DNA of 64,000 nucleotides from Atkinsonella hypoxylon (GCA_000729835.1 JFHB01000017.1:62001-126000); one strand, 5' to 3'. Shown: positions 44,567-56,286, numbered from the stretch's first letter. Notes: generated from the sequence alone by a model not told the origin. Program-made: numbers and translations.

Positions 44567-45670
44567 TCACTCGCGTTTGTCGCTCGGTTGTTGCGGCCGT
44601 TGGCATGGTCTCCAGCCCTTCTCTGCTGCATCACAAGCTTTTCTCTCCGCACCATCTTGCTTTCTCTGTCGCTCCAACGCTGCTTGTGCCATAATCTCTC
44701 GTCTGCTCAAGCCAGTGCCTTCGTTTCCGACGCCACCAAGCACAAATTCGCCACCTATCCATCCACCGTCATCCTCATGGCTTTCATCACCGTCCGTTGC
44801 CTGCCCTGAGATGACGTATCGTGAAGTCTCGCCTATTGTGTGTCCGCCCGATTTCCAGTCAGCGGCGTCGACCTCTCGCTCAATCTGGTGACACAGATCC
44901 CAAAACTGCCGGTCATGCGGCCCGTGGACATTGTGCGCTAGCTCGTGACACAACGTCTTTCGCACAGTTTTGTAGTCCCGATACCCGTCGTGGGCATCCG
45001 TTCGAAGGCGAAGCTCGATCACCTCGCCTTGGTTGCGGTTCAGTCCCAGAATTCTCGAGGTGCCTTCGTGAGTCATTTGTGTGTGGGAGAGGGGCTCCAT
45101 CTCAGTGAGGAGAGACACGGTAAACTTGTGTTTCTCCATGGCCGCTTTGATCCCAGGGTCTTCCTTTAGTCTCATCAACAGCGCCTGGCTTCTCTCGGGA
45201 CGCGGCAAGCCTTCTAGCGGGCGCACCTGGAGGAATGTGTACTTTGCCTCATCGGACAGAGCCGATGGTGCCCTCCTCTGCTGTCTCAGTCGGTTCGCCT
45301 TGGACTTCTGAGCTATACGAGCCGCATTCCGTTGGGCCACTTTGCTCGACATACTCTGCACGGCCTGCACATCTGCGGCGGCCGAGCCCATCAGGGTCAG
45401 TGTCTTATCCTGCAAGGGCTTGAGTGGCGAGTAGGGTTCTGTGAAGGGTGCCTTGAAAAGAGGGCCTTTGGGCACAAAAATCTTCTGGTTGGCCTGGGGA
45501 ATGCTGAGGGAGGCGGCAATCTCATCAAAGAGATCGGGCACGGTGGCCTCGTCGGGGAGTTGGAAGGCGTATTCATGCTTGCGATGGGTGACGCGGATGG
45601 TGATCCAGCCAGATTCCGAGCCATCTGAGTCAGAGAGCGACTGCTCATGCGTCCCGGGTACATGGTCCAT
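44567..45670 (-). CDS. WSS1: UBL-WLM domain metalloprotease, Wss1 family
   Basis: Single exon, 367 residues. An N-terminal ubiquitin-like domain spans about 22-95. A WLM metalloprotease domain follows, with the zinc motif HELAHNVHGPH (H242, E243, H246, H252) and then DRQFW. The C-terminal tail is charged. Wss1/SPRTN-type proteases degrade proteins crosslinked to DNA and bind SUMO or Cdc48; UBL-WLM fusions of this layout occur in many fungi. No VCP-binding motif was clearly visible. The gene is convergent with the nitrilase, 244 bp apart. Confidence 0.9.
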   Translation of the reverse strand: MDHVPGTHEQSLSDSDGSESGWITIRVTHRKHEYAFQLPDEATVPDLFDEIAASLSIPQANQKIFVPKGPLFKAPFTEPYSPLKPLQDKTLTLMGSAAADVQAVQSMSSKVAQRNAARIAQKSKANRLRQQRRAPSALSDEAKYTFLQVRPLEGLPRPERSQALLMRLKEDPGIKAAMEKHKFTVSLLTEMEPLSHTQMTHEGTSRILGLNRNQGEVIELRLRTDAHDGYRDYKTVRKTLCHELAHNVHGPHDRQFWDLCHQIEREVDAADWKSGGHTIGETSRYVISGQATDGDESHEDDGGWIGGEFVLGGVGNEGTGLSRREIMAQAALERQRKQDGAERKACDAAEKGWRPCQRPQQPSDKRE

Positions 45671-46516
45671 TGCTAATGACTTGAGCGACGATTATTGTGC
45701 TGGCAGTTAAGCAGGTGGAGGAAAATCGCAGTTGCCAGATATGATGTGGAGGGTTACTAGATTTATTCAACGCCCGGGATATCCCAGATGTGGTGTTAGG
45801 GGTGATGACGAGGACTATGATTCAGGTTGACGATTACAAATGCGCTATGCGGGTTGATACGGGTCCCAGACCTGGCACTGGTAAATAGGAGGTACCTCTT
45901 TATGATTGCAAGAGTCGATGAATTATTTTCCGATATTCAAAAGCCACCGTGCGGAGCGAATCAGTTCCTCTTGTACTCAAGATTTCATGAAGCATTGATG
46001 GGAGATTGCTAAGCCGCAGAGACGTTCAAGGACGACGATGGAATGTTAAGGGAGCAAATGGGTCATGGCCCCCACTTATTTTCGATACATGCTACATCCC
46101 TATTCCGTACCAGCGTCTGTCTACCTTAGGTACCTAGCTTGCTCTCTTAACAACTGCCAAAGGCTGCTGCGCCACACCGCAGGGCGCATAGCTCACGCCA
46201 GCCAAGTGCCGGGCTCCAGTTTCGCACGGTACAGCTAACATGGAACACATTTCGCCCAAAAGATCTCAAGCTGCAACTCCACTGTACATGGTGATCAAGA
46301 TGCACCGATAAGGCTACGATGGCATGATACTTACCCATTCTTGGGCTTTACCTTTAAACCAAATCACCACCTTCAATATGTGATTCAATTGCTCAATTGC
46401 AGTCAGCCGATCCATGGAGTACGCCAACACGCAGCAACGGATTTTAGAATACACAGCAGCAAGTATTTTTGCGGGGATTTTACTAGTAAAAGTACTTCAC
46501 TGTCTCTTGTACTGGG
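45671..46516. other. gene-free region
   Basis: Upstream region of the protease gene; contains TTAGGTACCTAGC near 46129. No coding signal. Confidence 0.5.
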
Positions 46517-46752
46517 TGTTAAGACCCTTGACTAGAAAAGCCTATATTTATAGCACACTCTATGAGCTAGATCTATAACAACTATAGAATCTATTATTTA
46601 GAGCTTTCTTATTGTTTAATAATTTAAGTTATAATTACTATAATTCTTTATTTTTCATATTTATTAAGATTTCTATAACCTAAGCCTTTAACAAGTCTAA
46701 CCTCTATTAGATTGTCCCTACAATTTAAGTTATAGTCCCCACTATTCTTCCA
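46517..46752. repeat. AT-rich island, probable degraded LTR relic
   Basis: Very AT-rich, starts TGTTAAGACCC and could end TTCTTCCA, so it has TG...CA limits. Words such as CTATAACAACTATAGAATC and TTAAGTTATA recur. Composition equals that of the RIP-hit copia element at the window start. No target duplication is evident, so the assignment is tentative. Confidence 0.4.
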
Positions 46753-47171
46753 CTCTAGGCCTAGTTGCTACGTCCGTACTGCGTATTCCAAAATCCGTTG
46801 CGCACTCCGATCCATGACCCAGCTTGTGTCGTGGCGCAAGCTCCTGGACGCACGACGCACGACGCATGACGCACGGTGCCCGGTGGACCTATGAGCTATG
46901 AGCGCACCGCAGCGCAACCAATTGCCCACTACCGCGTCGTGTCCTTTTCCCTCATGCAAGCATCTGCAAGCATCAGCAAGCAAGCGGCCAAGGGCTCCCT
47001 TGAATTGAATTCCCGCCTTGTTGCATCCCACACTGCCTATTGACTACCACCCGCAATTTCGCCAGGAGAATCGCATCAACAGCTTATGCATTCCTCCGGC
47101 TGCTGTTTCCCCCAAAAGCCCATCATTCAATCACTTTGCAACCTGGGCGAACTCGGCCGCACTGCGACGCC
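46753..47171. other. ERD2 upstream region
   Basis: A short GACGCAC tandem repeat occurs at 46846-46875, and CAAGCATC words occur near 46957-46975. No gene. Confidence 0.5.
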
Positions 47172-48036
47172 ATGGTCCTAAACGTCTTCCGCATTGCTGG
47201 TTCGTTGCTCCGACTTGGGAACTGGTTCGCGCGTCATGATGCGTCCGCAGCCTTTACTGACTGCTTCTAGCGGATTTCTCGCATCTGGCGAGCATCTTTG
47301 TCCTATTGCACAAGATGGTTCAGCTGAACGTACGTGAGGATGCGCCGCTGCGGCGCCTTCCTGACCGTGGACCAATTCATTTTGCTAACTTTTACCAGAG
47401 CTGTTCTGGAATCTCCTTTAAATCGCAGGCGCTCTACCTATTCGTCTATGTTACGCGATATATTGGTGCGACGAGACCCCCTGACGGACGTATAGCCGTT
47501 CGGTTTATGCCTCGAGCAGCAGTACTGACTGTCACTGCGCAGATATATTCTCCACCGACAGTCTCTATAATTTGTTCTTCAAAATCACATTTATCGGGTG
47601 TCAAGGCTATATAGTCTATCTCATGACCAATGCTTACAAGCCCACCAACGATCCCACCGTCGACACCTTCCGCGTGCAATACCTCCTCGCCGGAGCTGCC
47701 ATTCTCGCCATCCTCGCACCGTACAAGTACACCATTTCCGAGATTCTCTGGGCCTTCTCCATTTGGCTTGAGTCAGTGGCCATTCTGCCTCAGCTCTTCA
47801 TGCTCCAGAGAACAGGTGAAGCCGAAACCATCACGACACACTATCTCTTTGCCCTGGGAAGCTACCGAGCTTTGTATATTCCCAATTGGATCTATCGATA
47901 TTTCATGGACGCCAAGTACAAGTTCGACTGGATTGCTATCGTTGCTGGCGTCATCCAAACTGTTCTCTACAGCGACTTCTTTTACATTTACTACACCAAG
48001 GTACTGAAGGGCAAGAAGTTCAAGCTTCCTGTCTAA
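47172..48036 (+). CDS. ERD2: ER lumen protein-retaining receptor (KDEL/HDEL receptor)
   Basis: Four exons, 47172-47199, 47271-47329, 47399-47465 and 47543-48036; introns of 71, 69 and 77 bp; 215 residues. The spliced protein has the classic ERD2 layout of seven helices: MVLNVFRIAADFSHLASI, SCSGISFKSQALY, VTRYIDIF, then the strongly conserved WAFSIWLESVAILPQLFML, QRTGEAETITTHYLFALGSY and RALYIPNWIYRY, ending LKGKKFKLPV. It retrieves HDEL/KDEL proteins from the Golgi to the ER. The introns are concentrated in the first third, typical of fungal genes. Confidence 0.97.
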
Positions 48037-48705
48037 AACTTTCCCATCGTGGGGCCGACCGCCTTCGAATGCATCGCCGCTGGTTGTGACACTAGGAGAT
48101 TGCTCGTGCACAGGCTGGTCGCTATACGATTTTGGGGGACAATCGGCTTTTCAAGAAAAAAAAGTTTTCGTGGGAACAGCTAGGTCATTGTATTCTGGTG
48201 GACTTGATTGACATTAGTTCACCAGATGTGGTCCGCACACATACGGGAACGACTATCACGGTGGCGTTGACGAGCGAGAATTGCATTTGGTGACTCGTGG
48301 GAACTCTATATGAACGCAAGCTGAGTCTGATGAGACTCTGGTGTATGGTGCGGTATTCATGCGTAGGGAATAGTAGTTCGGCGATTTTGAAAAGAGCTGT
48401 AGCTATGTATAGTAAGGACTGGCTTGTAGATGATTGTCAGCTTCAGCATAATTCTCTCGGCGGAACATCAAAGTACTGAAAAATTAGTGGTCCATTCGAC
48501 TGATTTTATTCGTTCCGTTTTGGTGAAAGACTCTTTTTTTTTTTTTTTTTGTCATAGACCTGGACCTGTCTGCCACCTGTTTGACATTATTATTGTTGTC
48601 ACGTGACTGTACAGACACCACGCTGCGCAAGTCGTTTTTGGTGGTCATCGCCAATCGTCATCCAACATACATTCCAAAAACCTCAACACGTTATTTGCTC
48701 TTCAA
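48037..48705. other. ERD2 3' flank and TAF10 promoter
   Basis: No ORF of note. A T-run lies at 48534-48550, followed by CACGTGACT, an E-box-like site, at 48600, about 105 bp before the TAF10 start. Confidence 0.5.
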
Positions 48706-49364
48706 ATGGCCACTGACGCTCCCCACGCCTCAGATCCGCAACAAGCGGCCCAGAATGGCAACACGAATGGGATCGGGCCTGAACATCACGAGGGGCCGAA
48801 TCCACCACCTACGCTCGCGCCACCACCAGACCCGAAACTCCCAACGCGTAAAGACACATCACTGCGGGACTTTCTGAATAAGATTGATGATTATGCCCCG
48901 ATTGTGCGTCGTGGTCTTTTGAAAGTTGCTCGCTTGGAAAGCATCCTAACGAAGGACAGATACCTGATGCCGTGACGAACTACTACATGACCAAAGCCGG
49001 TCTCCCGCCACCACCGCAAACAGATCCCCGGCTCGCACGCCTCCTCGCCCTTGCGACGCAAAAATTTATAGCAGACGTTGCTGCGGATGCATATCAGTAT
49101 AGCCGAATCCGCGCCTCGAGCAATACCAATAATCCGATGGGCACTCTGGGTGCAGCTGCTGGCTTTCCCATTCCGGGTCAGCAGGCCGGCCAGCCTGGCA
49201 ACAAGGACCAGGGCAAGGGAGCACCGCTGGGTATACAACGTCCTGGATACGGAGGCGGCGGCCAGGGCGGGAGTCAAAACCGAACAGTGCTGACGATGGA
49301 AGACCTGGGTATGGCCGTCGGAGAGTATGGCGTGAATGTTAAGCGAAGCGAGTTCTATCGCTAG
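48706..49364 (+). CDS. TAF10: TFIID/SAGA subunit TAF10
   Basis: Two exons, 48706-48903 and 48960-49364, 56-bp phase-0 intron; 200 residues. The N-terminus is Pro/Asn-rich. The histone-fold region starts with LRDFLNKIDDYAPI, joins across the splice to IPDAVTNYYMTKAGL, and continues with RLARLLALATQKFIADVAAD and AYQYSRIR. This is the TAF10 (TAFII30) signature. A Gly/Gln-rich loop precedes the C-terminal LTMEDLGMAVGEYGVNVKR. TAF10 is shared by TFIID and SAGA and pairs with TAF3 or TAF8 or SPT7. Confidence 0.95.
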
Positions 49365-49677
49365 GCTTTTCTTTGGAAATCACATTGCATGGGCCATGGC
49401 GACGGGTTTTCCAACCTTTGGCTGTTATTGAGGAATTGGCGTTGGGGCGCAATGTAGCCAGTTACTGCGCAGTTGCGCGGCGTTGGCGTTTTGTTCATTT
49501 GCCACCTACTTGGCGGGGTGCACAATAGAATGGTATATCTTGATTACTTTTGTACTCACAATACCCTCGAAAAAATCCATGATTCTGATGATCGTTCACC
49601 ATGATTTACAAAGTGTGTTGTACAAGTCGCTGCATTCAGGTCTGTCTATTTTACCGACTCCCGCGCCCTTTGCCGGA

Positions 49678-50139
49678 CTACTTCCTGTCCCAGATATTCG
49701 CTTTTCGAGTCCTGAGTCCATAGAACAAGTCAGTATTTCTTCGTCCATGGCCTTGTGAATGTTCGATGGGGTGTTGGCGTACGGTGAGAACTCGCCCAAC
49801 TTATGGCCTACCATGTCCTCCGTAATCGTCACCTGATGATAGTCCTTGCCATTGTGAATCTCAAATTTGAGTCCCACAAAGTTGGGCAATATGGTGGCGG
49901 ACCGAGCTTGCGTCCGGACCGGGGGAACTTTGTCGCCTTGCTTTTTGGGGAACACAATGGGAAGACTGCGTACGAAATTAGGATGGATATGCATGGCAGA
50001 GGATCTCAATGGCGAACGTACGGCACCAGGTTCGGCCCTGTTGAGTTTGGTCAATCTATGTGCGCAGAGAGAATGGAGGCGTATCATTTGACAAACCTTT
50101 CCACACTGAGCGCTTCAATAGCGCTCTCGTTCCTTGCAT
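49678..50139 (-). CDS. RSM19: mitochondrial small-subunit ribosomal protein uS19m
   Basis: Four exons on the minus strand: 50097-50139, 50022-50037 (16 nt), 49783-49965 and 49678-49711; introns of 59, 56 and 71 bp. The 91-residue product, the same length I recall for yeast Rsm19, reads LLKRSVWKG-PNLV-PLPIV, then VPPVRTQARSATILPNF and HNGKDYHQVTITEDMVGHKL, ending GEFSPTRK plus a short tail. Unspliced open frames lose the conserved KGPNLVP segment, so the 16-nt exon is well supported. The protein is part of the head of the mitochondrial small ribosomal subunit. It is divergent from the DnaJ gene. Confidence 0.92.
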
Positions 50140-50839
50140 TTTGGACTCGTATGCGATAGACGGCTTGAGCAGGAGGGTCTCGGCGTGTCGCAGACTTTGG
50201 GCTATTGCCTGTGTCACGTGATGGCTCTGCCCGCGGTGATAAGCATAACTTTTATATGTTCGCAACGCAGCACTTATTGAGCCTAAATTGCTACTTCTTC
50301 TGCGTGGCGTCTTGATGCAGCGTAATTTAGACATTTGCTAGTGATATTGATAGATGCTTTGGCGGACTCTATGTTCGAAAGTATTTGGGTAAGTGGTGAG
50401 ATATCTTGGTACTTAGCAATTTGATTGCTACGCAAGCACTTCTTTACACTACAAACCATCATAGTCGCCAAAAATCATATCGAAGATGGCTCATGGAAAT
50501 ACAAGACCACGAAGCGATTCATTCAAACATGTCAATCGTGTCTGGGAAAGTCGTGTCTTATAAAAAGAGATTGAGACCTGCAGGGTAGGCCTGCGCTATC
50601 ACGTGGGTTGATGACAGCTTGCTTGACACTCACAGCCCCCCCCCCCCCGCTGAGCCAGTTTCGGAGTTCCAAATTTTGAAGTCCACTTTCCATCCACCTG
50701 GGCCGGGGTTATTCTGCCTCTAGCGTGGCAGCCCGTTATCGAACAACTTGTCACCAAACGACAACTGGAAGCAATTTCAACTTCTGGCCCGTCCAAGAGC
50801 TCCTTTTTTAACTAGGCAGTTAATTCAGCAAAATACTCA
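50140..50839. other. divergent promoter region of RSM19 and the DnaJ gene
   Basis: Contains a C13 run at 50636-50648. TCACGTGATG at 50215 is close to the RSM19 start and TCACGTGGG at 50600 lies between; both are E-box-like. No coding pattern. Confidence 0.5.
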
Positions 50840-51971
50840 ATGCCCGGCGCCACGACCTCGGGTGCGAGCACTGGAGATGGCCCGGTTCGGCACCGCGAAC
50901 ATAATCAAGGGAACCAAGGGCGCACATACACTGTCGAGCAAAAGGAAGCCGTACTCCGCATTCGAAGATGTAGTCCTACTGCATTTTATGACATCCTCGG
51001 TCTCGAGGCCAGCAAGACAACCTGCACCGAGTCGGACATCAAGAAAGCATATCGCAAACAGTCATTACTGACCCATCCGGACAAGAACGGACACGAGCAT
51101 GCAGATGAAGCCTTCAAGATGGTCAGCCGAGCGTTCGGCATATTGGGCAACAAGGAGAAGCGCGAGAAGTTTGATAAGCTTGGGATCGATCCGGACAATC
51201 GATTTGCAAGTGCTCAGGCGCAAAACCCCTTCTCTGGATTTGCTGCACGGCAACCAGCAGGCGGTATGGGCGGTGGTGGCCAGTGGAGAGAGGAATTGAG
51301 TCCGGAGGAGATGTTTGCCAGGTTCTTTGGAGGTGGCGGGGCTTTTGGAGGCGGCGGCTTCGGAGGTGAGATTCTGGACTCTACATGTGGCAGGCAGATT
51401 TGCACCGGCCTTGACTGACAGTGTAGTTTTTGACACAGGACCCGAATTTGTATTCAACTTTGGCGGCGGGCCGGGCATCCGGGTACATCAGTTTGGCGGT
51501 GCAAGACCGAGACAACGACCCCGAGAAGCACAGGATGACCAGCAACAGCAAGGTAGTTTGCAGAACCTGCTCACCATGTTACCGATATTGATCTTCTTCA
51601 TCCTACCCATCCTATCATCCTTATTCACCGGCGGCTCAAGCGGCCCCTCAACGCCCAAGATGTACTGGGATGCTCCTCAGGCACCCTACACGGAAGGACG
51701 CACCACCCCGAGACACAAGATCAACTACTTTGTCAACCCAAAGGACATACAGTCTTACAGCAAATCCAAGCTCTCACAGTTGGACAGGACAGCCGAAGCG
51801 AATTTCCTGCACTTCTTGCAAAACCGATGCGATCATGAGAACATCATTCAACGGCGGATGCAAGAAGACGCCTCGGGGTGGTTCTACCAAGACGAGGAGA
51901 AGATGGCCGAAGCGAATGCATACCCCAAGCCTCATTGTGATAGATTGCGTTCTTTGGGACTTATTCGATAG
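50840..51971 (+). CDS. ER-membrane DnaJ protein (DNAJB12/Hlj1-like, DUF1977)
   Basis: Two exons, 50840-51365 and 51439-51971, with a 73-bp intron; 352 residues. The J domain at about 48-115 contains FYDILGLEAS, the HPD motif in LLTHPDKNG, and FGILGNKEKREKFDKLG. A Gly-rich linker follows; the splice joins GFGG to PEFVFNFGGGPGIRVHQFGG. One transmembrane helix lies at about 220-240 (TMLPILIFFILPILSSLF). The C-terminal DUF1977-like domain contains IQSYSKSKLSQLD and ends MAEANAYPKPHCDRLRSL. This architecture is of tail-region ER co-chaperones that recruit Hsp70 to membrane protein degradation. Confidence 0.93.
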
Positions 51972-52367
51972 CCGGGTTTGGAGCGGATGTCGGGCTATCT
52001 TATGCAAGGGGAACCGTAGAAAACGGTTTTGTTTTTTTCTTTTTCTTGCCGAGATTGAAAGGGCTGGAGTTAGCGGGGCTATGGTTCTTTGAAGAATTGC
52101 ATTGGCGGTGACGGTTCCTAATCATACTTTGCATACAACATCAAATAGATTGAAGGCATTGTGCTAGTTTACGGGGCTCGTTTGTGGCGGGGCCGTGCCA
52201 TCAAGAAGAAGTCTATCTAATGCCCCTTGTTACTCTATATCTTCTCATCTCTAGAGGTATAAATAGTTTTTGATGGTGAAGCCCCAGTCATGTTCCTTCC
52301 GTCACGGTTGCGTGTCCGCTCCGACGAGCGCATCACTCTACAAAAGTGTACTCTGTTCCTCTCTCGT

Positions 52368-53138
52368 TCAAATAGCCCCCGTTTCTTTCGCCATGGTCAA
52401 CATTCCGCTCACCACCAGCTGCACATCCGCCGCCTTGAACGGCAGCCGATGGCCCGCATCCCATTCTACCAATCTCGCCACCCCAGGCTTGCAATACAAC
52501 CTCAGAAGCTTCCTGTGCCTGTCTATCCCCGCGTCTTGCAAGCCGTGTACATGCAGCGTCGGAACATTGACGACGTGATCCCCACAGGGAGCATCAGGCC
52601 AATCCTCAAACGCGGTGCTGAACATGCTCGCATCGGCGACGTGTCTCGGCCTCGGCAGCCTCGCATCAAGCTGGACGACAGGCGCACTACCGGCCATGAT
52701 GACGCCGAACTTGAAGCCCGTCCTCGCGCGCCCGGGTCCGAGATGGACTCCCGCCCTTTGCTGCGCCCACAGCAGACTCATGGCGATCTTGGCGCCCTGC
52801 GAGAAGCCGAGGACGCCGACCCAGGGGCCCGAGCCGTCGTCCTGGCCCATGGCCGCGAGGCACGCGTCCATGATGTCCTCTGCGCCCGCGGACGGGGGCA
52901 GCGCCGGCTGGTCGTCGCTCCATGGTAACCAGCGGTAGAAGGGACCGAGGTCGCCGTAGACGGCGACGATGTCCTTGTGCGGCTTGGACGGGTACGGGGC
53001 GTCCATGAAGACGAGGCGGAATGTGTGGGCGAGCTGGCTTGTGATGGTGCGGCATTGGAGGCGGAAGACCTGGCCGTTGACGCCGCCGCCGTGGAGGCAG
53101 AGGATGCGCGGGAGCGACAGGTTGTCTTCTGGGGTCAT
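52368..53138 (-). CDS. FSH1-type serine hydrolase
   Basis: Single exon, 256 residues, alpha/beta-hydrolase fold. It begins LPRILCLHGGGVNGQVFRLQC, the usual start of fungal FSH1/CtnB-like hydrolases. The nucleophile is Ser113 in GFSQGAK; the other likely triad members are Asp202 (HGLQDAGIDRH) and His230 (WDAGHRLPF). Members include esterases and polyketide-pathway thioesterases such as LovG and CtnB, but no biosynthetic cluster surrounds this one, so a general esterase role is more likely. GC content is markedly higher than in neighbours. Confidence 0.9.
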   Translation of the reverse strand: MTPEDNLSLPRILCLHGGGVNGQVFRLQCRTITSQLAHTFRLVFMDAPYPSKPHKDIVAVYGDLGPFYRWLPWSDDQPALPPSAGAEDIMDACLAAMGQDDGSGPWVGVLGFSQGAKIAMSLLWAQQRAGVHLGPGRARTGFKFGVIMAGSAPVVQLDARLPRPRHVADASMFSTAFEDWPDAPCGDHVVNVPTLHVHGLQDAGIDRHRKLLRLYCKPGVARLVEWDAGHRLPFKAADVQLVVSGMLTMAKETGAI

Positions 53139-53827
53139 GGTGGATTTGGACTTGGAGTGAATGAAGGTGGTGTTTTGCGAGGTTGAAGCCTTTGACTAGT
53201 TACTGTACTGGTCTACGGCTGTGCGTGCTTATGGCTTCGTGGCCCGGCACGGGAAGAGCGCTTTGCGGCTTATCATGACTCACTCACGACGGTCAGATTG
53301 GATTCGGTGAGTTGGTGTCTGACAATTACGACCTGAAAACGAGCTGAGGTTTTTTTTTTTGCTTTTCTTTTCTTTTTTTTTTTTCCTACCGGATTTTACG
53401 CAAAGACCCACTGTCTACCGCGGGACAGCCACAACCGCTTCTGCATCGCGACAACGTCATGTCTTCCGAGTCTGCAGCACGGAGCGAGGAATCCCGTTTC
53501 ATAACACTGGATATCGAGCAGCGGATACTGGTATGTACAGCTCGTGCCACTGCTAGACCAAAGCCACTGAAGTAAGAGCAAGCACAGCCTACATCCACAC
53601 ATTTTTGATTTTGCATCAGCCGATACGCAAGGAGCAAAAGCACGACAAATCACATGGCACCCTCGAACAGCTCAAAACTGCCGTCCAGCAGAAGTTCATC
53701 TGTTCATGAATAGCATCTATTGATCCAGTCTCTATATATAATTAAAAAAAAAACAACGCAATTGCGGCTATTCATCTACGTACGTCTAGGAAGCGTGAAA
53801 CCAAGAAACCAACCGCCCCGGAGCGTC
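53139..53827. other. gene-free region
   Basis: T-runs at 53350-53384 and an A-tract at 53742-53752. No supported gene. Confidence 0.5.
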
Positions 53828-54900
53828 TTACGCATACGGGCAAGGAGTCTGGAAGTACGCACTGTCATAGTTGTACGCGTAGTCGTAGCCGACGCCCATG
53901 ACCTCGGCGATCTGCACCTCCCACTCGAGCTGGTGCGAGAACGGCGCGCGCTTGCCGTAGGCACCAGGGCCGCGGTTGCGGAACTCGCCAAAGTCGACGT
54001 GGTCGATGCGCTCGTCGTTCTTCTGCCAGATGGACCAGCCCGTGCTGTTGATGGCGTTGCTGAGCCAGGACTTCTGGAAGACGACGCGGGCGTAGTTCCT
54101 CCAGGGGCGGCCGAGGAAGTAGCTCCCGGCTTTGCCGCTGCCCTGGCCGGGCGCGGCGCTGACGGTGGCGCAGTTGAAGACGAAGTTGCTGACGTTGTCT
54201 TCGTCGCGGCCCGAGGCGACGATGTAGCCCACGTCGGCGGTGATCAGGCCAATCTGGGGCTGATGGAAATAGGCCTGCGGCTCTTTGCCGTAGATGAAAT
54301 CCGTGCGTCCTTCAATATAGCACGCGGCGTAGATCTGGGAGCCCTTGTTTGCGAGAAGGGTGTCCTGGTAGCCCTTGAAAGAGCAGCCGTAGTAGCCTTG
54401 GTTCTGCAAGATGCGTTAGCCGAGTTGGGGGAGTTGCCGGAGGGGATCGAGGGATGTGCTAGACTTGCCTGTCTGTTTGCGGCGAGGGCAAGGGCCTGGG
54501 ATCCGGGTCCGTAGCTGTTGACCACGTTGACGTTGTACAGCTTGAACTTGTCCGTCTCGACTCGCAAGGTGGCTGACTTTTGGTTGTCGGGCTCGTCCTT
54601 TGCGCTGCGAGACGCCTTGATCGTGACCTCGTTGGCCTTGTACGTGGAAGTGTCGCTCGTGTACCCCAGGATCTGGAGCGGACCGTTGAGGTTCTCGATG
54701 ACGACCTGCTCGTTGTAGGTGCCGGGGTAGATGAAGATGGTCTGCTCCTTCTCCTCGTGCTTGTCGAGCGCATCGACAGCCGACTGGATAGTGGGATGAT
54801 ATCCGTTGCCGACGATGATGGCCTTCTTCGGAGGCAGCTGCCTGGTCTGCGCCAGCACGCTCGTGCAGAGCGCCAACACGGCTGTCAAGATGGGAAGCAT
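53828..54900 (-). CDS. secreted pectin methylesterase (CE8)
   Basis: Two exons, 54469-54900 and 53828-54403; 335 residues. A signal peptide MLPILTAVLALCTSVLAQ begins the protein. The CE8 beta-helix motifs are present: GCSFKGYQDTL (acid/base Asp158), CYIEGRTDFIYG (nucleophile Asp179) and YFLGRPWRNYARVVFQ. The single 65-bp intron starts with GCAAGT, a GC donor, and ends TTGCAG; it is phase 0 and joins AANRQ to NQGYYG exactly at the conserved site. No GT donor preserves the frame. The enzyme removes methyl groups from plant pectin outside the cell, pointing to a plant-associated or litter-growing phase. Confidence 0.95.
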
Positions 54901-56286
54901 TTTTCTTTTTCTTTTTTTTTTTTTCTTACGTAGAGAGGAAAAAAAAAAGGAAAAAAAAAATAGTCAGCTGAGTGGGCACCGGGTTGTCTTGGAGTTTGCA
55001 GAGCAGATGACTTGTTGGGGATTTTCGAGGGCGCAACAGCTCTCTTAAATAGAGAGAAAGTTGTGATGGCCTTTTTTGCCTTCCCCCGGTCGTGAACATG
55101 GGACGTTTGATTTTCCCAATCCTTACGGCAAGGCTTCTCTGACTACCGGCGGCCCCCTTGTAAGAAGCGATGATCTAAATCTACAAGAGCTCTCCACTAC
55201 GAGCAGGGATGATAGAGTGTTTCAACCACGTTGTCGTTGACATGTTGACATGTTGAGTTTGTTGTTCATTTCATAGTGTAGCACAGAGCATGTACCCTCG
55301 TTGGGGTACCGCGTAGCAGGCAAAGCTTACTGGTCCGTGATGGGAAGCTCGCGATTTGCCTTCAAGATACGAAGGACCGTCTCCGTGTTTACAGGGATGT
55401 AATTAAAAACCCAATGGCGTTTCTGAGCGCTGGGCCATAAATTCGCTCAGAAGGCAGCCAGATACGTCGGAGATTGCCGAGGCATCTGCCGGCCTTCCGG
55501 CCTTCCGGCCCTCCGGCCTTTCCGCCTCCACTGTTTTCCCCAATGGTTCACGGGTTTTGTTCTTTCTTTCTTTTTCTTTCTAAAGAGCCGAGCTGGACGC
55601 TGTTAATGGGTTGTTCTCACGCCACGCCACGCTTTGCCCCCCCGTGTAAGTGCCTTGCGGTAAAGTCCGTCTTGTCTAGGGTATGGGGGAAGAACTGGTA
55701 TACCCCATTCTATTTTCGAGCGGCATTAGTTGCATGATCGAGTATCCATTGGTACAAGTCCCGCAAGAGACCGCCTTTCGTGTCCTGGATATGCTGCTTG
55801 TCCAGGCGAGGGTCGGTGACACGCAAAGCCTGCAAGCACTGTTTGTCTTTCTCATCTTTATACCCCGGTCTCTTGCTGCCGGGTGTGATGTTGAACCAAG
55901 GAAAAATTGGTTTGATGCTAGGAGGGTTTTGATGAAGAGTAGTCAGATGACTGTAGATGGTGCGAGTTGGCGAGTTCCCAAATAAAGTGGGGCGTAGCAG
56001 GTTCAACTGCAACGCAAGTGCAACGCAAGTGCTGCCTCAGGCAGGCAATCTGCACCTGTATCGTCACGCCGTCCGTCTGCCATTTGGCTCTCTATTGCTG
56101 CAGCGATAATTTCCCATTTCCATGAAATTATCATGTACCAACTCGTGTCTCGAATGACTCCGCGATGTCATTGCCGCACAGTACGGTAGAATCATAAGGT
56201 TCTTATTTGTGGCCATCTGCGGAACGCATCCGGTAGATGCATTTGTAGAACCCACTCCGGTGCGTATATAAGATGAAAGGCCATAC
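54901..56286. other. gene-free region
   Basis: Promoter of the pectinesterase with T/A tracts (54900-54960). A GGCCTTCC repeat occurs at 55490-55522. No coding pattern. Confidence 0.55.

Noticed and set aside
52368..54900. FSH1-type hydrolase plus neighbours as part of a polyketide cluster
   Set aside because: No synthase, P450, transporter or regulator gene nearby; neighbours are housekeeping genes and a pectinesterase.
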